From positions 1-32,847 of the forward strand of contig CAKTMF010000013.1 of the NCBI GenBank assembly GCA_934573855.1: a stretch of DNA of 32,847 nucleotides, written 5' to 3'. Of the stretch, positions 28,771 to 32,847 are shown piece by piece. The stretch is from an uncultured Oscillospiraceae bacterium (GTDB lineage: Bacteria > Bacillota > Clostridia > Oscillospirales > Oscillospiraceae). Position 1 is the stretch's first letter. Every line of letters starts with the position of its first letter. The notes below the pieces were generated by a model. It did no database searches and was not told where the DNA came from. It saw nothing but the letters and a program-made list of their open reading frames with translations. A program made the position numbers and the translations under genes.

Positions 28771-31287
28771 CTATGACGCGCAGCTTTCGCAGTCCTCCAC
28801 CTCAAGGGACTTGCTGCGGATGTAGTAGATCGTCTTGATGCCGCTGCGCCACGCATCCAGATACAGTGCCAGTACCTGCCGCATGGTGTAGTCGTTGGTG
28901 ATATACAGGTTCATGCTCTGTGCCTGATCAATATGCCGCTGGCGCACGCCTGCGGCCCGTACCGACCAGCTCTGGTCGATGAGGTGAGCCGCCTTATAGT
29001 ACCACCATGTATCCAGCGACAGCTCCGGGGCCACGCGGGGCAGGATGCTGCCCTTCTTTTCCTCTAAAAAGAAGCGCCTCATGACAGGGTCGATCCCAGC
29101 CGTAGTGCCGGAGAGAATAGAGGTGCTGGAGGTGGGTGCGACGGCCAGCAGGTATGCGTTGCGCATTCCCTGCGCCGCCACCGTTTCGGCAAGCGCCCGC
29201 CACTTGTCGGAGGTGTAGCCCCTCTTCTCAAAATACGCGCCGGTCTGCCAGTCGCTGCCCTCAAACAGCGCATAGCAGCCCTTTTCCCGTGCCAATGCCG
29301 TGGCCGCCCGGATGGCGGCATAATTGATGCGCTCAAACACCGCGTCGGCGAAGGCGAGATGCTCCTCGCTCTCCCAGCGGATGCCGCGCTTTGCCAGCAT
29401 GTGGTGATAGCCGCTGACACCAAGGCCAATGCTGCGGTATTTGTGGTTCGTGAGCCGGGCGTATTCCAGTGGGTAGAAGTTCAGGTCGATTACATTGTCC
29501 AGTGCCCGCACCGCCGTCTCCACCGTGCGCTCCATGTAGGTATCGTCCTCCACGGGAAGATTTCCGAGGGAGAGGCTGGCCAGATTGCAGACCACGAACT
29601 CGCCGGGGCGGGTGGCCGTCACCACCACCGTGTCGCCGTTCTCCGTCTGCACCGAGGTGCTGATATGCTCGATGGGCGCCATATTCTGGGCGATCTCCGT
29701 GCAGAGGTTGGAGCAGTAGATCATGCCCGCGTGGCCGTTGGGGTTCATGCGGTTGACGGTGTCGCGGTTAAAGGCGAAGGGCGTGCCGGTCTCTACAGCC
29801 GAGCGCAGCACCAGCCGCACGATGTCCTTGACGGTGACGGTGCGCTTTTCGATGCGCGGGTCGCTGACGCAGTCCAGATACCGCTTCTCCCACTCCTCGC
29901 CCCAATAGTCATCCAGTGCGTAGCCCTTGACGGTGAGAATCTCATGCGGACACATGAGCTGCCACGGCGCGTCAAGATTTTTCTCCGCCAATTTCCAGAA
30001 CAGATCGGGATAGCACACGGCAGGAAACACGTCGTGCGCCTTCATGCGGTCGTCGCCGTTGTTGGTGCGCAGCTGCAAAAACTCAGGGAGATCCTTGTGC
30101 CACGCATCTAAGTAGACCGCCACTGCGCCCTGCCGCATGCCCAGCTGATCCACGGCAACGGCAGTGTCGTTCACCAGCCGGATCCAGCGGATGACGCCGC
30201 CCGCCGCCCCCTGAAAGCCCCGAATGGCGCTGCCGGTGGCCCGTACCTTGCCAAAGTACAGCCCCATGCCTCCACCGAACTTGGACACCTTTGCAAAATT
30301 GTCAACGGAGCGGTAGATGCCGTCCAGACTGTCCGGCACCGTGTCGATAAAGCAGCTGGAAAGCTGGTGATGGGGCTTTCGCGCGTTGGACATGGTGGGG
30401 GTGGCCATGGTGACCTCCATGCGGCTGAGCATATCGTAAAACCGCCTGACCCAGTCCATGTGGCCGGAGGCCTCGTTCATGGCAAGGTGGAGCGCGATGC
30501 CCAGGAACATCTCCTGCGGCGTTTCCAACGGCTCACGGCTGCGGGACTGGATGACGTATCGCTTGAGCAGCAGGTCAAGGCCGGAATAGGTGAACAGTGT
30601 GTCCCGCTCCGGGCATAGAAAGCCCTCCGCAGTGTCGATCTCCTCACGGGAATAGCGGGCGAGGATATAGTCGCCGTACAGCCCCTTATCCGTCAGATAG
30701 CGGAGCTTTTCATACAGGCCTTTCACACCGCGCTCTGTCCACCGCGAGGCATTGCGCTTGGAAAAGGTGTGATTCAAAAGCCGTGCCGCGATGAACTCCC
30801 ATTTGGGCGCCTCCACCGTGGTCAGCTCCACCGCCGCCTTGGTAAGGGCTTCCATTTTCGCATCCGTGGTCATGGCGGGCTTGCAGAAGCTCTCAAATTT
30901 CAGCTGCAAGGCGCTGAGGGGATAAACCTCTTCCTCGAAATCCTTCTGGATCTGCCGTAGGACGTCCTCAAGGGCATCATCCCCCACCTCGCGGGCGAGG
31001 TCTGCGCGGACGCGGCGCAGGGCGGCGCGCTTTTCACGGTACAGGATATATGCCTTTGCCACCTCGTAGTGTCCGCACTCCATGAGTACGCGCTCCACCT
31101 CGTCCTGTACGCGCTCTACGGTCAGCCCACCGTTTTCCGGCAGGCGCTTGAGAACGACCGACAGCATTTCATCGAGCGCCCGGTCGTCTATCTCCTGCGC
31201 TTGTCCGGAAAATGCCTTTTTCATGGCGTTCAGGATCTTTTCTTCTTGGAACGGGACAACCTCGCCCGTTCGTTTTCTGATATTCAT
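28771..31287 (-). CDS. nrdA: Class Ia-type ribonucleotide reductase, large (catalytic) subunit
   Basis: The 838-residue protein reduces ribonucleoside diphosphates to deoxy forms. It starts with an ATP-cone (1-90; RKRTGEVVPFQEEKI...YRE), the overall activity control site. Catalytic features are C312 (SSCFIDT) and C567 (VVCNLASL), the redox pair; C529 with N527 and E531 (SNLCTEI), the thiyl radical site; and the C-terminal shuttle cysteines C833 and C836 (DCESCAS). The start follows AAAGGAGG. It lies 17 bases after the Crp/Fnr gene and 14 before nrdB, so all three are likely one transcript. The length is in the usual range for ATP-cone NrdA. Confidence 0.94.
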   Translation of the reverse strand: MNIRKRTGEVVPFQEEKILNAMKKAFSGQAQEIDDRALDEMLSVVLKRLPENGGLTVERVQDEVERVLMECGHYEVAKAYILYREKRAALRRVRADLAREVGDDALEDVLRQIQKDFEEEVYPLSALQLKFESFCKPAMTTDAKMEALTKAAVELTTVEAPKWEFIAARLLNHTFSKRNASRWTERGVKGLYEKLRYLTDKGLYGDYILARYSREEIDTAEGFLCPERDTLFTYSGLDLLLKRYVIQSRSREPLETPQEMFLGIALHLAMNEASGHMDWVRRFYDMLSRMEVTMATPTMSNARKPHHQLSSCFIDTVPDSLDGIYRSVDNFAKVSKFGGGMGLYFGKVRATGSAIRGFQGAAGGVIRWIRLVNDTAVAVDQLGMRQGAVAVYLDAWHKDLPEFLQLRTNNGDDRMKAHDVFPAVCYPDLFWKLAEKNLDAPWQLMCPHEILTVKGYALDDYWGEEWEKRYLDCVSDPRIEKRTVTVKDIVRLVLRSAVETGTPFAFNRDTVNRMNPNGHAGMIYCSNLCTEIAQNMAPIEHISTSVQTENGDTVVVTATRPGEFVVCNLASLSLGNLPVEDDTYMERTVETAVRALDNVIDLNFYPLEYARLTNHKYRSIGLGVSGYHHMLAKRGIRWESEEHLAFADAVFERINYAAIRAATALAREKGCYALFEGSDWQTGAYFEKRGYTSDKWRALAETVAAQGMRNAYLLAVAPTSSTSILSGTTAGIDPVMRRFFLEEKKGSILPRVAPELSLDTWWYYKAAHLIDQSWSVRAAGVRQRHIDQAQSMNLYITNDYTMRQVLALYLDAWRSGIKTIYYIRSKSLEVEDCESCAS

Positions 31288-31304
31288 CGGCGACCTCCTT
31301 TACA

Positions 31305-31970
31305 TTAACCATCAATTTGCTCAATAACATCAAAATGGTTTTTCTCATACCGGATAAGCCCGTCCCGCTGCATGAGGGACAGCTCGTTGGAAAGCGCGCT
31401 GCGCTCTACGCTGAGATAATCCGCCAGCTGCTGGCGGTTGAAGGGAATATCAAAGGAATAGCTGCCGGTGCGCTTGATGCACTCCGAGAAGTAGGACAGC
31501 AGCCGCTTTCGAATGGACTTGGGGCCGGTGTGCAGCACCCGGCGGGAGAGCTGCAGATTTTTCTCCGAGCAGAGCGTCAGCAGATTCCGCACAAGCCGTA
31601 CATGGTGTGGGCAGACATTGGCGCAGGGCTCCAGTACGCGCCTGATATTCAGCAGCAGCGCTCGCGTATCCTCGGCGGCGGTCACGTTGACCATCAGCGG
31701 CTCGCCCGGCACGCAGGCGTACGCCTCCGCAAAGACGCCGCCGGGGCCGATGCTGCTCAGGACGCTGTTATTGCCCCACACGTCTCCCATTTCAATGATG
31801 ACCCGGCCGGAGAGCACCACGCCGATCTGCTCCGTGGCAGTCCCCTCCGGGAAAATAATCTCGCCCTTTTGAAAGGCGTGCTCCTTCGCGTGCAGGCAAC
31901 CGAGCATTTCCTCAATGTCCGACGGCTCCATTCCGCGAAAAAGCCGTGTGTTTGCTAAATTGATCTGCAT
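31305..31970 (-). CDS. Crp/Fnr-family transcriptional regulator
   Basis: The 221-residue protein has an N-terminal cyclic-nucleotide-binding beta-barrel (about 10-120; FQKGEIIFPEGTATEQIGVVLSG), a dimerisation helix (about 125-155) and a C-terminal winged helix with recognition region FNRQQLADYLSVERSALSNELSLMQ (about 177-201). The barrel lacks the R-S pair that binds cAMP. Cysteines at 25, 86, 116, 120, 134 and 164 could bind a cluster or sense redox state, but they do not follow the Fnr N-terminal pattern. In Clostridia such regulators beside small [4Fe-4S] proteins control nitrosative and oxidative stress genes (HcpR-like). It leads the nrdAB operon and is divergent from the iron-sulfur gene. 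Confidence 0.88.
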   Translation of the reverse strand: MQINLANTRLFRGMEPSDIEEMLGCLHAKEHAFQKGEIIFPEGTATEQIGVVLSGRVIIEMGDVWGNNSVLSSIGPGGVFAEAYACVPGEPLMVNVTAAEDTRALLLNIRRVLEPCANVCPHHVRLVRNLLTLCSEKNLQLSRRVLHTGPKSIRKRLLSYFSECIKRTGSYSFDIPFNRQQLADYLSVERSALSNELSLMQRDGLIRYEKNHFDVIEQIDG

Positions 31971-31986
31971 ATTTTTTTGCCTCCGT

Positions 31987-32000
31987 GTTGGCGTTCCAAC
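31987..32000. promoter_or_regulatory. Candidate Crp/Fnr operator between divergent genes
   Basis: GTTGG-CGTT-CCAAC is a 5-4-5 palindrome, the geometry of Crp/Fnr sites. Its centre (31993.5) lies about 41.5 bases before the start expected from a TAGAAT -10 box at 32023-32028, the classic class II activation spacing. The same site is 17-30 bases from the regulator's own start codon, so autoregulation is possible. Confidence 0.45.
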
Positions 32001-32068
32001 GGACTTTCATAAATTATGATAGTAGAATAAAATCACAAAGTCAAGAGAAACCGCAAGGGGGTATCAAA

Positions 32069-32782
32069 ATGATTCGAAGGATCATCCAGATCGATCAGGA
32101 AAAATGCAACGGCTGCGGTGCCTGCGCCGCCGCCTGTCACGAGGACGCCATCGCCATGGTGGACGGCAAGGCGCGGCTCATGCGAGACGATTACTGCGAC
32201 GGCTTGGGCGACTGCCTGCCCACCTGTCCCACCGGTGCTATCACCTTCGTGGAGCGGGAGGCCGCCGCCTACGACGAAAAAGCCGTCATGGAGAACAGGC
32301 AGCGGAAAATGCAGGAGCAGGGTATGACGCTGCCCTGCGGCTGCCCCGGCAGCCAGTCCCGAAACATTCAGCGGCAGGACGCACCCGCCGTGGAAACGCC
32401 GCAAGCCCAACAGACGAGCCGCCTTTCCCAGTGGCCGGTGCAGATCAGGCTGGTGCCGGTGAACGCCCCGTATTTTGACGGCGCGAAGCTCCTTATCGCC
32501 GCCGACTGCACCGCTTACGCCTACGCCGCTTTCCACGAGCGGTTCATCAAGGGGCACATCACCCTTGTGGGCTGCCCTAAGCTGGACGGCGTGGACTATT
32601 CCGAGAAGCTGACGGAGATCATCCGGGAGAACAACATCAGGAGCGTCACCGTCGTGCGCATGGAGGTACCCTGCTGCGGCGGGCTGGAGCTGGCGGCGAA
32701 AAAAGCGCTCCAGCAGAGCGGGAAATTCATTCCGTGGCAGGTGGTCACCGTGACGGTGGACGGCCGGCTGGTGGAAGAATAA
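32069..32782 (+). CDS. [4Fe-4S] ferredoxin-type protein with C-terminal domain
   Basis: The protein has 237 residues from the ATG at 32069, which follows AAGGGGG; the frame is open further upstream without a good start. The N-terminus has a ferredoxin cluster motif C13, C16, C19, C23 (CNGCGACAAACHEDAI). A second motif has C43, C49 and C53 (YCDGLGDCLPTCPTGAI) with leucine where the second cysteine would be. A further CGC lies at 91-93. The C-terminal domain has ADCTAYAYAAFHERFIKGH, VGCPKLDG and MEVPCCGG with more cysteines. It is likely an electron-transfer partner in redox or NO stress, next to a Crp/Fnr regulator. Its exact partner is unknown; the downstream rubredoxin-like gene is a candidate. 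Confidence 0.88.
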   Translation: MIRRIIQIDQEKCNGCGACAAACHEDAIAMVDGKARLMRDDYCDGLGDCLPTCPTGAITFVEREAAAYDEKAVMENRQRKMQEQGMTLPCGCPGSQSRNIQRQDAPAVETPQAQQTSRLSQWPVQIRLVPVNAPYFDGAKLLIAADCTAYAYAAFHERFIKGHITLVGCPKLDGVDYSEKLTEIIRENNIRSVTVVRMEVPCCGGLELAAKKALQQSGKFIPWQVVTVTVDGRLVEE

Positions 32783-32815
32783 CAAAATCATTAGAAAAAG
32801 AAAGGAAGAAGCACA

Positions 32816-32847
32816 ATGAAGTATGTATGCAGTCTTTGCGGTTGGGA
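32816..32847 (+). CDS. Start of a rubredoxin-domain protein, cut by window end
   Basis: Only ten codons are visible (MKYVCSLCGW), preceded by AAAGGAAGAA. The CxxC followed by GW/GY is the first knuckle of a rubredoxin iron site. It may be free rubredoxin, a rubrerythrin-like protein or a hydroxylamine reductase with such a head. The gene lies 33 bases after the iron-sulfur gene, so it is probably cotranscribed. Confidence 0.6.
   Translation, partial: MKYVCSLCGW

Noticed and set aside
1..32847. tRNA or rRNA genes and CRISPR arrays
   Set aside because: No cloverleaf-like GTTCRA segments with acceptor stems, rRNA signatures or regularly spaced repeats were noticed; a dedicated scan was not possible here.

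Overview
The window looks like a chromosomal segment of an anaerobic Firmicute, most likely a gut-type member of the class Clostridia. The reasons are strong AGGAGG-type ribosome binding sites, two-subunit (split) transketolase, a small cluster [4Fe-4S] protein next to a Crp/Fnr regulator and a rubredoxin-like start, and remnants of Firmicutes-type conjugative elements. The species cannot be named from the sequence alone.

Layout. (1) 1-3020 is a graveyard of broken mobile or accessory genes on the + strand: the C-terminus of a tyrosine recombinase, a frameshifted rhuM-like gene, and fused remnants of two ABC-transporter genes. (2) 3026-11291 holds a seven-gene minus-strand operon read from 10963 down to 3105: methylthioribose kinase (mtnK), an MtnA-type sugar-1-phosphate isomerase, a D-2-hydroxyacid dehydrogenase, an FGGY sugar kinase, a class II aldolase, an iron-type alcohol dehydrogenase and methionine gamma-lyase. 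A DeoR regulator is divergent (11292-12068). (3) 12126-14457 is a minus-strand operon for split transketolase and an RpiB-type isomerase. (4) 14855-19564 is a complete + strand branched-chain-amino-acid-type ABC importer (livKHMGF). (5) 19636-20619 (-) is lipoate-protein ligase, and 21005-25998 (+) is a complete acetoin-dehydrogenase-type 2-oxo acid dehydrogenase complex (E1a, E1b, E2, E3). (6) 26000-27400 is again decayed: a DUF2087-like scrap, a conjugative-element-like tail, an ABC-transporter N-terminus and a TetR pseudogene. (7) 27413-27693 is a short element bounded by 19-bp inverted repeats (MITE-like). (8) 27713-32847 is a Crp/Fnr - nrdA - nrdB operon (aerobic-type class Ia ribonucleotide reductase), divergent from an iron-sulfur protein gene and a truncated rubredoxin-like gene.

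How it may work together (inference). MtnK, the MtnA homologue and the class II aldolase are the three activities of the DHAP shunt, which disposes of 5-methylthioribose or 5-deoxyribose, by-products of S-adenosylmethionine metabolism. The sugar is phosphorylated at C1, isomerised to the ketose-1-phosphate, and cleaved to dihydroxyacetone phosphate plus methylthioacetaldehyde or acetaldehyde. The alcohol dehydrogenase beside the aldolase could reduce that aldehyde. Methionine gamma-lyase at the operon end ties it to methyl-sulfur metabolism. The FGGY kinase and hydroxyacid dehydrogenase have no place in the published shunt and are the most interesting unexplained members. Lipoate ligase would lipoylate the E2 and E3 subunits encoded next to it. 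Whether the transketolase, transporter and dehydrogenase complex serve the same pathway is suggested only by proximity; each has its own promoter or terminator signals.

The whole 3-26 kb catabolic block is bordered on both sides by decayed mobile or transporter genes, so it reads as an accessory island.
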